Shown here piece by piece: positions 18,962 through 32,258 of a stretch of DNA of 64,000 nt. The stretch is from Puffinus mauretanicus (lineage: Eukaryota; Chordata; Aves; Procellariiformes; Procellariidae): NCBI GenBank assembly GCA_023333565.1, contig JAJKFH010000770.1, positions 682,001 through 746,000 of the forward strand, in the 5' to 3' direction. The position numbers and the translations under genes were made by a program. The first letter of the stretch is position 1; every line of letters begins with the position of its first letter. The notes beneath the pieces were generated by a model. The model was not told where the DNA came from, made no database searches, and saw only the letters and a program-made list of their open reading frames with translations.

Positions 18962-21900
18962 CTAAGCTTCATAGTCAGGCAGATCTTCTCTCCCCACCTC
19001 AAAAGATTCTTTGCTGATTGACAATAGTTCACGCAGCTCTTTGTTTTCAAGCTGCAAAATCAATATTTTTGCTAAAATAGAAATGAGCTAATTCACAATT
19101 AAAGGACTATAGTAGACATCAGCTAATTCACAATTAAAGGACGATAATCTTTAAATAGCCCCACTCCTTCACAGCTAAACAAAACACTGATTTTGTAACA
19201 TAAGCATTAATACAGTGCTAGCAAGAGGAAAACCACACCATTTAAAGCTTATCTTTTGCTTCTGGCTTCATATACGCAATACAAACACCAAGAACTTGAA
19301 AATAAACAGATCATGTTATGCATTTCCTGACCCGATCCCCAAATTTTTGATTGTTATAAATCCTTGACACATACAAACACAGGAAGTCCAGAGTAAGTCT
19401 AGAAATTCCCAAAGCTTGATCTATCCTTAGCAATTGCATCTGTTCTTACCTCCAACTGAGCTAGTTTCTCCTGAACTTTAAAGAACTGATCATCATCGAC
19501 TTGAATAGCTTTTCTCATCACCTCTCCCATCTCACATATTCTGTCTATTTGACTTCCAATTTCCTGAAAGACATAAAAGTAATATACTCAATATGTTCAG
19601 GCAAAAGCAGCAGTAATAATTTGTCCCTTCTAAATCACTTACTTTCATTTTCTTGATTTTGGATTATTTTCCTGTTTTGAATTTTAACCCTTTCCTCCCA
19701 AGCACTTGCAATCCTTTCTAATCCTTGTATAATATTTAAAGATAAAAACATGCACCTTATTGTCCATTACCATGAGTCATCAGTGAAAACAGGGAATAGA
19801 ATTACATCAGTCAGCAAGATAAGGCACCCTTACTTACTAAGATGGAAATAATTTCAAGTGTTACAACGACTGAGACGACAGATTCAGGTTCATGTGAACA
19901 TGATTAGTATGCAGCAAATTTTATATTGCTTTATCAGAAAAGCCTGACTCTGAGTTTACAGGAATGCAAAATATAAAAGCAAATGAGTTTTCAAGACTAA
20001 GTAACAGCGTGAAGTAAACAGCCTCATCTCAGAAGGAAGCCAAGCAAGGAAACTAAAATAAATAAGACCAGAGCCTCCTGAGGCAGTTTTTACAGAATCT
20101 GTCTAGACACAACTCTAATCCTTTGGAAGATGCATTTTGTTGAAGCTCAGAAATGCACATATAATGAATACTGAAAAATTCCAACATGTAATGTAGCAAC
20201 AGTTCCTGTTCGAAGAACATTCCATTTCAAAATACAGTATTTAGGGAGGAACTCAAATGTGCAAACACAAAAACGTCAGTAATTGGGAAGAAGTAGCAAG
20301 ACAAGAATTTGGAAGCTTTTGAAGCGTTTTAACATAACATAAAAATATAAGCACTTCGGCAAATATCAGATAATGTTATAGGGTGGAGTTTCTTTTCTCT
20401 AAGTGTCAGTAGTTATTCCACTGCCTCTGGAAGATAAATGTATCAACAGAGCAGAGAACTCAGTTTTGAATTCCATTATTCAGAAAATATGTAAACCAAT
20501 TAGAGCATCTAGAAGAAGCTGGAGCAACAAGAAAGATGCAGATAACTTAAGTAGGAAGAAAGAATGATTTTTTTTCTAAACAGAAATATGGCTATAGTAA
20601 GAATATAGGTCTTTAAAAGATATTAAAAAGTTGTTACTATTCTCCAATTGGTGGGTAGGAAAAAACTCATGGACTTAATCTGAAGTACAGGAAGATTTTG
20701 CCTAGATATTGAGATAGTCTAGGTACATTCTATCAAAGGTTCCTCCAGAGCCTCTTCAGCTTTGCATTTCCATACCATTAAAATGGAACAAAAGCAGTGC
20801 CAGAGAATAATGTTAGAAGTTTTGTTCAAATACGTCTTGATAAACAGAGCAATTCATCCACCTAAGGAAGCACTGGAAGCAAGACATTGCTACACTACTT
20901 GACTTCAGAGGACCTAAGCAACACAAAACAGAACTAATGCGTTGCCACATACCAGTTCAAAGATATATGTGCAAAGAGTTAAGCTGGCTCCAATTCCAAT
21001 TAAAAACCCATAAGATATGAGATGTCACCAAGTTAAACCAGCTTGCTGTTCTCCAATCACATAAAAATGCATTTTAACAAATGCCTAGCTTAATTCATAA
21101 GCCTTAAATAGAGATTTAATGTTATTATATTGTTATTAGACACCTAAACGTAAAACAGGCAGCAGTTATCAGTAGCCGCAGACTTAAGAGTTCTGAAGTC
21201 ACTGCACCCAACACGGACGAAGGGACACTTTTAGGCCATTGCACAGAGTATCAGGATTTAAAAAAATTTGGGAGTGATAATTTCTTAAGAATTAAACATA
21301 CTGCAGTTCACAGAGATTTAGGAGGTTCTTCTCCCTTTGTTACAATTTCTGAACAGGAACAGTAACAACTCTGATGTCTTTGAACAGAAATCATATGCGT
21401 TAAGCTTAACCCAGGGAATTTACCACCTGGTCCATAAAGAACAAGCCTTCACCTGGACCATGAAAGGATTATGCTTTCCAGTATCCTCTGTGATAACTGT
21501 GACAACCTGTGTGCTGTAAAAGGAATAGAGAAAAAAAAATACCAGCAAAGAGAGACAAGAGTTTCAGAAAACGTATTTTGGAGCAGAGTTTCATGAATGG
21601 AAACAAAGATTGTATGAAAGCAACCAAGAGACAGGGAAGAGGGGTCTCGAGCCCTCTTCTGTCCCCATCCCACCTTACCAAGGAATTATCCTGATGAACT
21701 TTCAAGACCGGTTCTGCATCTTCACCTTTTCTCCCTTGCAAAAGCTGTAACATCTGCTTTCTGTATTTGCTCATGATAAGCTCTAACGCATCTTGATGCT
21801 CCTCCAGCGAGATCCATAGCTCTGCAAAACACAGTATGTCATTGCCACAAACTACAAGCAATTTTTCACAGCAATGACAGCCCAGAGGTGCTCCGTTCCA

Positions 21901-22750
21901 GCTGCTCGCTCGATTCGTGCTACCCCACCACTCCCCTCGACAGCGCAGCCCTGGGGCTCCGACCCCTCGCTTAGCCAGGAAGCCGTCCTGACGCCGGTAC
22001 CCACGTCCTCACCGAGGCATCCAGCGACGTTGACCGAAGGCAAAACAGCCGCGCTCCCCTCGAGAAGCACCCCCCCCGCCCGGGACACTATGCGCGCAGC
22101 CTCCGCCAGCCCATCGCCCCAACCCGCCGCCAGGGCCCCTCCGCACATCACCGCCAGCACCCCCCGCTCCCCCAGCACGCCCCCCACCAATTCCCCCTCG
22201 CGCACCACCCAGCTCGGCCCCCGGGGTCCCCCCAACACCCTCCGCCACCCCCCCCCCCCGCCGACACCGACCCCGGCTCCCCACAACACGCCCCACCCCA
22301 CCCCAGCAGCGCCCCGGGGTCCCGCCAGCACGCCGCCCGCCAGCACGCCGCCCGCCAGCACGCCGCCGCCCCGTGCCACCGCCGGCCGGCGCGGCGGGCA
22401 GGCTCACCCCTGTTCTCCCGCTGCAGGTCGCGGATCTGCGTGTTCTCCTGCGACAGGAGCACGGGCGGCCGCAGCCGAGACGGGTCGGCCCGCTCCGCCG
22501 CCGCGCCCTGGCCCTGCTGAGACACGGCTGTCGGTCCGGCCGCCCACCGGCCTCCCGCCCGCCCGCCCGCCCGCCCGCTGCCCGCTCGCACCTTCTCGGC
22601 CCACGCCGCGCCCGCCTCTCTCATGGCGGCCACGCGCTGGTGCAGGACGGCGGACTGGTCGATAAGCGACTCGGCCGCGGTGTCGTGCTCCTTCAGCCGC
22701 TCCAGCAGCGTCTTCGCGTCCGTAAGGATCTTCTCGATGGTGCAGGTCAT
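18962..22750 (-). CDS. SIKE1: SIKE1, suppressor of IKK-epsilon/TBK1, five coding exons, 204 aa
   Basis: Small coiled-coil protein that binds IKBKE and TBK1 and dampens virus- and TLR3-triggered interferon signalling; SIKE-family members also occur in STRIPAK-type complexes (family knowledge). Exons in transcript order: 22750-22592, 22516-22408, 21821-21679, 19563-19450, 19051-18962 (TAG). The total is 615 nt, in frame throughout. Recognised segments: [19 protein letters not shown] at the N terminus, [51 protein letters not shown] and [16 protein letters not shown]. These are heptad-rich and typical of the SIKE family. Length is close to the mammalian protein (about 207 aa, recalled). Intron 1 is only 75 bp and extremely GC-rich. 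The C terminus (ending REDLPDYEA) differs from the mammalian ending I recall. Exon 2 residues [16 protein letters not shown] are GC-driven and unlike mammals. Confidence 0.96.
22321..22365. repeat. 15-bp tandem repeat, 3 copies, in SIKE1 intron 2
   Basis: CCCGCCAGCACGCCG is present three times perfectly, close to exon 2 within the GC-rich part of the intron. Confidence 0.9.
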
Positions 22751-23200
22751 GGCGGGCGCTGAAGCGAGCAGCGCTCCTCACCTCCACGACGGCCCCATGC
22801 CCGGCGGCGCGCGCCGCCGCCGGGCGCGGGCTAACACGAGCCCGTGGGCCGCGGACGCCGCCCGCCCGCGCACGCCGCTTCCGGCTGCGGGGCTCGCGCC
22901 GCACGTGCGCAGGCGCGGGCCGGAGCTCGAGCGCCCCTTGAGTGGCGCGCGACGGGCAAGGGCCGCCTCAGCTGCGGCCGCCAGAGGGCGCCACCGCCGC
23001 CCGCCCACGCCCCCAGGCAGCGCCGCCATCGGGCGGGGCGGGGCGGGGCGGGGCGGGGCGGGCCCGCGAGGGGGGGGCGGGGCGGGCCCGCGAGGGGGGG
23101 GCGGGGCGGGCCCGCGAGGGGGGGGCGGGGCGGGCGGGGCGGGGCGCGGGCGGGGGGCGGGGCGGGCCCGGGCCCAGCAAGGCCCTCGCTCGCTGGGGCG
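22751..23200. promoter_or_regulatory. SIKE1: SIKE1 CpG-island promoter with GC-box arrays
   Basis: Extremely CpG-rich DNA upstream of the SIKE1 ATG; the island extends into the gene to about 21.9 kb. It holds an ETS core CTTCCGG at 22878-22884, an NRF1-like TGCGCAGGCGCG near 22907, and a dense run of GGGGCGGGGC Sp1/KLF boxes at 23034-23165. No TATA box. A divergent transcript toward NR1H5 is possible, but I see no gene structure for it. Confidence 0.85.
23034..23165. repeat. GC-box minisatellite (24-bp unit, about 3 copies, plus simple GGGGC runs)
   Basis: The core GCCCGCGA recurs at 23062, 23086 and 23110, exactly 24 bp apart. Each is followed by an eight-G run and GGGGCGGGGCGG-type boxes. 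The flanks are simple GGGGC pentamer repeats. The G-runs could form G-quadruplexes. Confidence 0.9.
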
Positions 23201-23259
23201 TTTTGGAAGGAGCATGCAAAGCTCTTGTGCTTTTTTTGTTGCTGAGTGGCTTTTGGGGC

Positions 23260-26200
23260 GGGGGGACACCAACCTCCCTGCGCAAATAGCATTACAAAGC
23301 ACCCGCACCAGGTGAACGCCTTCACCCTTCTAACCCGCTTTTACTTACAGAAGCCCAACGCTGCGTTTCCTCCGTGCTGGAGCTCTTACGGGCACGCAGT
23401 TGCCAAAGCGCCGTGTGCTCAGACGCGAGACTCGGAAGTGCTCCACGACATGGCTCTGGGAGGAAACCCAGGTGGAAAGCCTCTGGTTCAAATGAACGCT
23501 GCTCTGTGTCGTGTAGTGTGTTTGCAGAAGGGCATACATCCTTGACCCAAGGGGGTTCTGGTTATCTTTTTAAATACTCCCTTAAACTGTGTGTGATAAA
23601 TTCTGGGCTGAGATCTGTTGAGCTGTCATCTTATCTAATATTCTTGTTTGTCCCTTTTAACAGTAAACATCCTCTACTCAAGTTAAAATAACAAGCTTTG
23701 TAATGCTGACTTGCTCCTTTCATATATGCTAACTAAAGCTACTGTTAGTGATCTGTGATGTCCTTGATGCTTTGCTTATCTTTGTGCCACAAAGCTTTTT
23801 TTTATTTAATATTACCAACTTTATTAATAATGTTTTCAACATTAATGTTTTAACAGGACTCCCTTTGACTTGAGTCATTTTTCAAGTTTAAATCCCCATT
23901 CAGAGAGACACGTAAGAAAAATCTAGGATGCTTTATCAGATAAAAGTTTCTTTATGATCCCAGAGATAATCAAGCCTAGTGCAGAAGTGCTGAATAAGGT
24001 AATTTTATGTAAACGACAATTTTAAAACATTCATACAATCCAGAGAAGAATAAAGTAAGCAGCTGCATTTGGAGTATGTAATCAGAGTCAGATTAATTAG
24101 TAAAGTATGAGAGATATTTTGCAAATTTGAGAAATGTAATGCTGTTTTATAGTAACTTGTGTGGAACTAAAGGTCTAGACCATGCTTTATAACATGTTTT
24201 ACCTTCTGGTCCTTCCTTATTTTTCTTCTTATTAGAGAATACTAAAAAGTTAAGGCAACTTGTCAGAATTCCTTTTTCATAATGGGTGATTCATGAATAT
24301 TTGGAAAACTGACAAATATTACTGTGTTTACCACTCTGGTTATGGAACAAGTTGGCAAAAGATTGTCCTGTCCTAAGATGGACATGACATCCCTAAGTTG
24401 TAGCCAATGCTCGTTTCCCCTGTTCCACTGTCTGTCCCCCTTATTATATCCTCAAATGACCCTACCTGTGCGGTTCAGCACCTACTGTTGCTTCACTCTG
24501 CCTGTACTCCCAACGCCCTGGCTGCCTTGAAAGCCTCTGCCAGTGCATCAATTTTTGGAGAGCCTTTGAACAGCCACAAAGGAGTAGGCCTGATACAGCT
24601 ACATCGAATGATATAGGTGTACCAGTTCAGTATCGTCCCGTTTTTCACCTTATTCAACATAAGGAAGTTCTGTGAAATCAAACATGCAATCTCTAAGGTT
24701 CCGCTTAATTCAGCTTTAGAGCGAGGAGGCCATTTAGAAATGCAGCACTGGAAATTCCAATTCACGTCAACTAGGAAGTCAGCTAAAGGAACAACCTGTT
24801 TGTGCAGCATGAAGGATCATTACGCCTCAGCAGAAGCTGCACCTGGATTGTATGTCTGAGTCTCTGGCCTGTTCTGTTCCTTGCCTTTACGCTTATGATT
24901 TACTACTCGCTTTTCCCTGGCTTCAGAGGTGACATCCTGGCCCTTCATGCCAAGTAGAGACAAGCAAGGGAGATGAGGGCCAGCACTGCTATATCAGACT
25001 TTCATTCCAGGATCGGTGCAGTCCCTCTGCGGGATTCTGGCTGCTTGAAATAAAATTGCAGAATGAGAAGAAGATGGAGTCCACAATACTATCACCACAC
25101 AGCGCTTAGTCTTGTGTTCTCACTCAAGGATGTGGCTCACCCCCTCTCCAGCAGATCTTTTGACACAGAATCATTTGTTCAACTTCCAAAGGACAGTAGA
25201 TTAAGCTAGTGTGGCGCCAGGACACAGATCGGATCCCAGTAGGACAAAGCTCCTTGATTTAAATGCTGGGAACGCTCGTCACCAAAACTTCTAGGATGTA
25301 GCAATAGAGCTTACACAAATCAACGGATGAGCATTTTCTGAGTAGTGGTGTCTTATAATTCCTTTGGCTTATCACATCAATTCTGTATAAACTGAAGAGA
25401 ATGTATAAATTTGGCCTCTCAAACTTTTTAGTGTTTAACTTCAATTCGATTAAACACTTATGTATGTGTACAAAGTGAAAAATGAGGTTACAAGAGGTTA
25501 ATGCTTTAATGCTTTTAATAACTCTTAACCACATGGCTGTATTTTGTCAAACAGAACATGGATTTGCTCTAGCAGGAAAGTATATGCTAGATAGAAGCAT
25601 ACTGAGGCTCTCCAAAACAGCAAAGCTGCTACAGAACCAAAACCATTTCTAGGCCATCTTTGAAAAATCATAAATACTATTTCTGTGATGGAATAAATAC
25701 ATAGCATTCCGGAGTACAGCTGAGGAGATTCTTGCTCACAGTAGGAAAATCAAAAAAGAAAGAAATCTAGACAGACCAAAAGCACAGAAAAAGTGATTAA
25801 AGAGACTGGTAACAGACACAGCACAGAATCCTGAGTACAACATAGTATCTGTAAACCTGGGACGAGTTCAGGCATCGGTACTGAGGATGTTAAAACAATG
25901 TGCACCAAGTAATGCCCACAACTTATCCAGAAACTGGCAGTGGACTAAATGATGGATAATAATGCACAGAGGAATTGACCAGTAGAAAATGTCAACACCT
26001 GTGACAGACTGAGTGGCATCTAAATGCTGGAAGTAGATAAAAGAATAAAGGGCAAAGTTCTAGGATAACTCTTTGGTTTCAGGTAAAATCATGTTAAGCG
26101 TAAGTGTGGTCAGCACACTTTGAAAGATTTTGTCTGAGTCTCTGAAAGTGCAAGTCTCACATAGTAATGCAGCAGACATTAGCTTTTCAAAAGCTGAATA

Positions 26201-29200
26201 TGGTATTTCTCACTTCCACTACAAGTGTCTAACAGCCAAATATTTCAGCAGCTACAGCTTGTTTAAAAAGCAAAAGACTCCTCTCTCACACCACACACCC
26301 CAACACTTTTTCACTGCTTGCTTTTAAAATTAAGTGATGGTGTTAACACAATCATCAGCTACTGTCACAATTTCACTGGTATTGCCCTCAACAAAATCTG
26401 TAGCACAGACTCACAGACCAGGAGGCCAAGTGAATCCTCTTCTTGCACTTCCTAGCCTATACTTCAAGGTGATTTACTATTGCATGAAACAGAGCCGGCC
26501 TGTGACAAAAGTTATTACCAAGAAACTCAGTCTTATTGTTCGTCTTAATTATCCTGCTTTGATAAATCCTGAAGAGTCACCCATTGCACCACAGCATTTA
26601 CATTTATGAGTCTAATATTCTTTTTACTATTAAAACAAATGTCCTTAAGATGGAATCCAGGCTGGAAAAAAGGGAAAACATTATCATTGATAAATGGATA
26701 TATCCAGCTCTTTCAGTCTCTCAGTAGCAAGACTCCACTGCTGATAAAATGCTGACCAAGGGATTCCACAATAATTATTTTGTAATGCTTAATACAGAGT
26801 GTCAAGATACTCTGCTTTATGGAAATCGGGTCCAGGACTTGGCTTCTCTTTGTTGTACCTAAAAAGAAGTACAGTCATTTAAGAACCTCAATGCTTAAAG
26901 TTACATTTACAAGTATTCTCTATGAACTATCAATTCTGAGGTCATTGCAGGAGATTGTAATCAAGCTTTAGTTGATATCTTTACTTTCTTCCACATTATG
27001 TCTTGCTGAATACTGATGCACTGGAGCATTTTATTGGCAAATCTTGGTCTTCCTGCCAAGGGGAAACACACAGATTTGGCACAGGGTATTGAAAGGTGGA
27101 GATCTAAGGAATCCCATACATTTTGTTAGTGTTGAATAGATGGGCTTATTAGTACCCATTCTACCTTAAGGTAGTGGGACTGCCCTGCATACCAAGCTTA
27201 AGAGAATGCACAGAAGGAACAGGAACATTTTGTAGGCTGTCTTCAGATTTTCAAGTAAGTTTAAAGCAGTTTGGTTCTTTCATTAAAATTCAACGTAAGT
27301 CAAGTGTTTAGCTCTTCAAGATTTGTGAAAAGCCTGTAAGCAAATGCATAGTGAAACTAACCAACAACTTAATGATTAAGGAAAAAGATCAATCTTAGAA
27401 AGATCTGTTCTTCCTCTCTGGTCTCATATGGTCTCCCTTTATTTCATCCCATGAAAGCATTTAAGAACTTAATGAGAACTTTCATCTTCTCCTGAGTTAT
27501 TTCTCTTCTAATTTGACTATGATGATTTGTCTGATACATTTGATGCAAAACAGAGGAGTATTTATATTATCTAACACTAAACCAACTGAATGAACACATG
27601 CTCTACAATGCTAAATGGGAGCTGTTCACTGTATAGATCCCCCTGTCACCCCTTTTGCGGGAATAGTTGAATAATTTCATATTTGAACGCTCTACAAATT
27701 CAGGTTGAAAGGTGCTGCCTGATGAAATTTCCCTGGGTAGTCTCACTTCATTCCTCTGCTGAAACATACAGTTTTGCTCTGTAAAGACTATTTTTCTTTA
27801 ATTTTTGCAAATAACTGTACTGCTTTAAAAAGCTACATGTAGGGAAGATAAAAGTTTTGCAAACCAGTGCTCAAAGGAAATGACACACAAACCTTGTTGC
27901 TTGAAGCTACAAAAATGAGTATATGTTTAAAACCTACAGAAGGGGGGGAAGTACTGGGTGAACTTGTAGTACAAATAGCATGGGTTTTTTATGTTTTGTT
28001 TCATCATTAAAAGTATTACACTGGATCTTAAGCACTCCAGTCTGGCTGGGGCCCCATCCAACAAAGACCATACATGTATGCAGAAAAAGATAGTCCCTGA
28101 CCCAGTATACTCACATTCTTAAGTTTCAAGTGAACCAACCAAGGTTCTCTCTCTGCTGCAGGCAAAATAGGCAAATAATGACAACAAAACAAGCACGTTT
28201 CTCAAAATTCTAGGTTAATTACATTTTAGGCAAGTAACAACATAAAACAAACCAAGTCATCTTTGACAGACAATCCCATGCCTCTCCTGTTCTTTGCAAC
28301 CCTCCTCATAACTGATGCCTATATACAGTTTAGTACTGTTCCCACACAGGCTTCCTTTGCCTGTCCTCAAGTTTTGCATCCAAATCGTTGGTGAATGTGC
28401 TGAATACAGCGAGGGACAATTTTCTACTACTATAGGTTCTGGACCTGATACTATCTTGGAACATGTGATCCAATAATCAAAACCACCACATACAACAGAT
28501 ATGCATCCTATTCAAATTTCATCTTTCTCTCTGTTGAGAGTCAGGAGTGCAAGATAACACCGACCTGCAAAAATGTTAGTCATGAGGCTTTGTGCCGTTT
28601 CTCACCCAGGGCTGAGGTTCATCCACGCCATGCAGAAAATCCTAACAATGCCAGAACCACTGCACCTTTTGAAGATTAATAAATAATCCAGAAGTGAGGG
28701 TGAACAGAAAGCTTGCAGTTTTTTCATGAGTTCCTTAACAAATTGTAAATGCAAGTAGCTCTCAGAACACAAAATTTTTGGCATGTACTTGTCTGCCAGT
28801 GTATTTTATGCCTCTAAAACATTTTATTTCTCTAAAACAAAAATAGGTAAACATTAAGTTAGATCATTTTAGTACATAAGCTGTGTTGCTAATACTCAAC
28901 TTTAATATTGTTCAGAACAGTTTACTAACAGGAGAGACTTAATCCTATAAAGAAATAATCTATATTTCAATATAACCTTTAACTCACATATAACAACAAT
29001 TACTGTAACTAGCAATTAGTTTTCCAAAGGCTCCCAACTGTTTAGTATTTGACTCTTGCTTTCATCATTTAATGATTTACAGTAATGAGCTGGAACATCA
29101 GTATTTTGTACTGAAACAGCCAAAATAGTTGTCCAGGCATCATTGCCCTCGTGACAGATCTCAGATGTTTTTGTGAAAAGTTAGCCAAAAGCAATAGACA

Positions 29201-31980
29201 ATGCCATCACTTCTGTTTCATTTTTACTGAAAAACAACAACAAAGTGACCGTAATGACTTGTAGTCAGAGCCTCAGTAGCTTTTGAAGGACTGTTACTTT
29301 GCTGAGATTCTGCTCTTTGTTTAAGTTTTGTTTGACAAATGCTTTATAAATGAGCAGAAGAGGTGGTTTATGTTTCATTAATGAGGCTGATAGTGGTTAA
29401 TTACTGAAGTTACGTAAACAATCCAATACCAGATCAAGCCGAACGGGTCAGTTATGTAGAGAAGATCCAGCTGGAGTAGATATGATTTCCTTTAACTATT
29501 CAGATACCAAACAAGTTACAGAGATCTAGAATCTCTAGTTCAGATGAATTCTGCTTAGTTTGAAAATGAATTCTCTCAACGGGTATCGATCTAGGGAAGC
29601 TCCTTCTTGATTTACAGTTTCAGTGCTCATCAAATTCTTAGACCTAACTGCATAAACGCAGACATTCTATGTAGATTAGACTACACAGAAGCTCACAGTT
29701 TACACTAATGATGGAAATGAGGCTTCAAAAGCGGTGCAACGCAAGGCAGGTCAAACTGATGTCATCAGGTCTGATTATTTTCTATGGAAAACATGTGTGT
29801 CCCTTATTCTCCACTTCAGTGACACTTCTGAATTTTGGCTCATGACATGAACTTGTTCAGCTAGTATTTTCAGGCCGTATCTATGAGTAACATTTTGTTT
29901 ACTCACCTCTAGTAAGGCATGCTGGAAGTATATGATTATTTCCTTTGCCCATGGGACTAGGCATGTTACTGATCAGAGACTTTATCAGTGTTTTACAAAA
30001 TTGATGTATGTAAGGAAAAATAACAGAAAATAGAGCTGGAAGAGATCTCAGAAGTCCTTTCTCCTCTGTTACAGATGAAAATAAGTTGGAGAGAACAATT
30101 CCTAAGTTCTATCAGGTAGCCCAAACTGATCTTCAAATCATCCAGTGACGAAGATTGTACAGGCAACTTATTCCAGTGCTATTTTTACCACCGTAATTGC
30201 TTTCCCTAGTATCTAATTTAAATCTTCCTTACTCCTAAATAAGCTTTTTATTTCTTGATTCTTTACAAGCAAGGAAAAGAGTTTATTTTCCTCTTCTTTG
30301 CAGTGGTTCTTTATGTGACTCAAGTGGGCTCTCAGGTCTCCCACTTTTATTGTCATGCTAAGCTTTGAGTAGGGGAAGTGATCTCCTAAAATAATGTAAA
30401 TATATGTATTCAACATGGACCTGTCACCTGGTCTGAATCAATGCATGACAATGCAAAATAGTTTTATTACCACAGCTATGAAGACAGCATGTGGGTTGGA
30501 GTAAATGACCATGGGCTAATACTTAATGTGGCACTGCAGTCAATTTCTACTACAACTAAGTTTTAGGTTCTTACATACTTATTTTAGAAATTGAATTTAC
30601 TCTGAATCAACTAGGTTTTATAACACTGAACAGAATGGGGATTAGATACCTTCTAAAAACCTGGGCTTCCGACTTAAGTTTCCCAAAGTCAATAGGCTTT
30701 AAATACCCACACCCCATAGGTACATTTGAACAGCTTACCAGTAAGGTATCTTCTATCAGAAAAAGTCAGTAGTATTTAAAAGCTAAAGGCAGTATTTCAC
30801 AAACCTCTGCTTGTTTTTCCAACTTTCACAAGAAAGGCTGAAAAGCTGGATGAAAAAGCCAATGGTATATGTGAAAGAAATGCTGCTATGAAAAAATCTT
30901 AGTTCTGATAATTGTAAATTCTTCATTTTTACCACTGAAGTTTTTTTGACATCTTAGTAAGTTGCTGTATAAGGCTGCTTTTACCAGAAGGACAAATGCC
31001 GATCATAATTAAACTTACAAGATCATTATCTTTGTCTCTACTGCATAATCTACGCATTCCAGTCTCTGTCACCACACATTACGGATGCAGCGCATTTGAA
31101 AGCTCAAAAAAACCCGCAAGATGCTCAAGTAACATCTGTGAGTCAGTCTTTTTTGTTCTTGAAAGCCAGATTCAACCATTCCCCCTATGGGAAAAGCCTA
31201 GGGAATACAAATATGACTCTCCTTTGAAGGGTAATGTGAGTTTGCTGTGTATTGTGCCACAGATCCGTGAAAACCTATTGTCCCTAAAGACTATTTTAAG
31301 TGATTTTGCAGTAAGATAACCAACAGGAAATTAGTTTTTCCCTTTGCCATCTAATTCCATGAAGTATACAACAGAACCATTTTTTCCTGAGGTAAATCGA
31401 GAATTGCTCTTAAACAGAAGAAAACTGACCTCCTTCTGGAGTTAATGTTTGCAACCTACTGTGCATATTAGGGAGCAAGTATAATGACACAATACCTAAC
31501 AAGAAAATGCCCCATCTAAAAGATCACATCTTGTGATCTAGGAAATTATGAAAACCTCAAATTGTAAAGATTAATTTATTAGAAATTATTAATAATGGGA
31601 ATACTTGTTTTTTTAAGAATGAAATTTTGCAAAATTAGTGGCAACAAAAGTTGCTAACAACCATTTTCTGTTATGGGGGCATGCATGAGCCCTGTCTGTG
31701 CTGCATCAACACGGGTATGTCAGAATTAGAATAGGGAGAACAAGGTAAGTGTTTTGTGTTTGGAGATACTGGCCTAATCAAGTGTTTCCAAATTCAATTA
31801 CTATGTCATGTAGATATCTCCAAATAATACTATAGCAATATTTTCTCTGCCCAGGAAATGAACATTATCCATTAACACTCAGACATGTCAATGCTAAGCA
31901 ATCAAAATGGGAGAATTTTAAATTCTACCAAGAAAGCAGAATATTTAGTAATTGGACAGGGAGAACCCTGGGAAACAGTG
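23260..31980. other. SIKE1-NR1H5 intergenic region, mostly unassigned
   Basis: About 8.7 kb without any coding exon I can support. Contents: an ancient CR1 fragment at about 30025-30375 and a 106-codon open frame on the minus strand at 24493-24810 with no recognised domain. The rest is AT-rich and unassigned. Confidence 0.6.
30025..30375 (-). mobile_element. Ancient CR1 LINE 3' fragment
   Basis: AGAGCTGGAAGAGATCTCAG, followed by TTCCAGTGCTATTTTTACC and later a CAGTGGTTCTTTATGTGACTC-like tail, follow the layout of degenerate CR1 3' ends in reverse orientation. Many substitutions and small gaps indicate an old insertion. Boundaries are approximate. Confidence 0.55.
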
Positions 31981-32149
31981 ACGTGAGGGTCCCCATGGCC
32001 TCTGTCCCCGATGACCCAGTTATTATTTGATTTATGTGGACTTGCAGCTGCCCTTGCTTCGACCCCAGAAAAGGCTGTGTGGGAAGTTTGTGTCTCAGAG
32101 CCGTAGCATTGCTCTGCGGAGTGTCTGGAGCCTAGTGTATGCACAGAAA

Positions 32150-32258
32150 CTGATAAATAGGGAAAAGGCCCAGTTTACTCCAGCTGGACTCAGAGCTAAG
32201 ATCAGCGCTACAGCCCAACGGACTCAACTCTGAAAGCAAGAAACTCCCTGGAACTACC
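32150..32258 (+). promoter_or_regulatory. Possible NR1H5 upstream promoter and non-coding exon
   Basis: A locally GC-richer block carries a TATA-like GATAAATAG at 32152-32160 and ends with CTACC followed by GTAAGTATT, a strong splice donor (exon end 32258). The first NR1H5 coding exon begins at a clear acceptor (CTTCTCTAG, ending 37169) 63 nt before its ATG, so at least one upstream non-coding exon must exist. This block is the best candidate I see, but the link is inference only. Confidence 0.3.

Noticed and set aside
21852..23325. Long open frames around SIKE1 exons 1-2 and the promoter
   Set aside because: Same CpG-island effect. Only the two SIKE1 exon segments have family similarity and splice signals.
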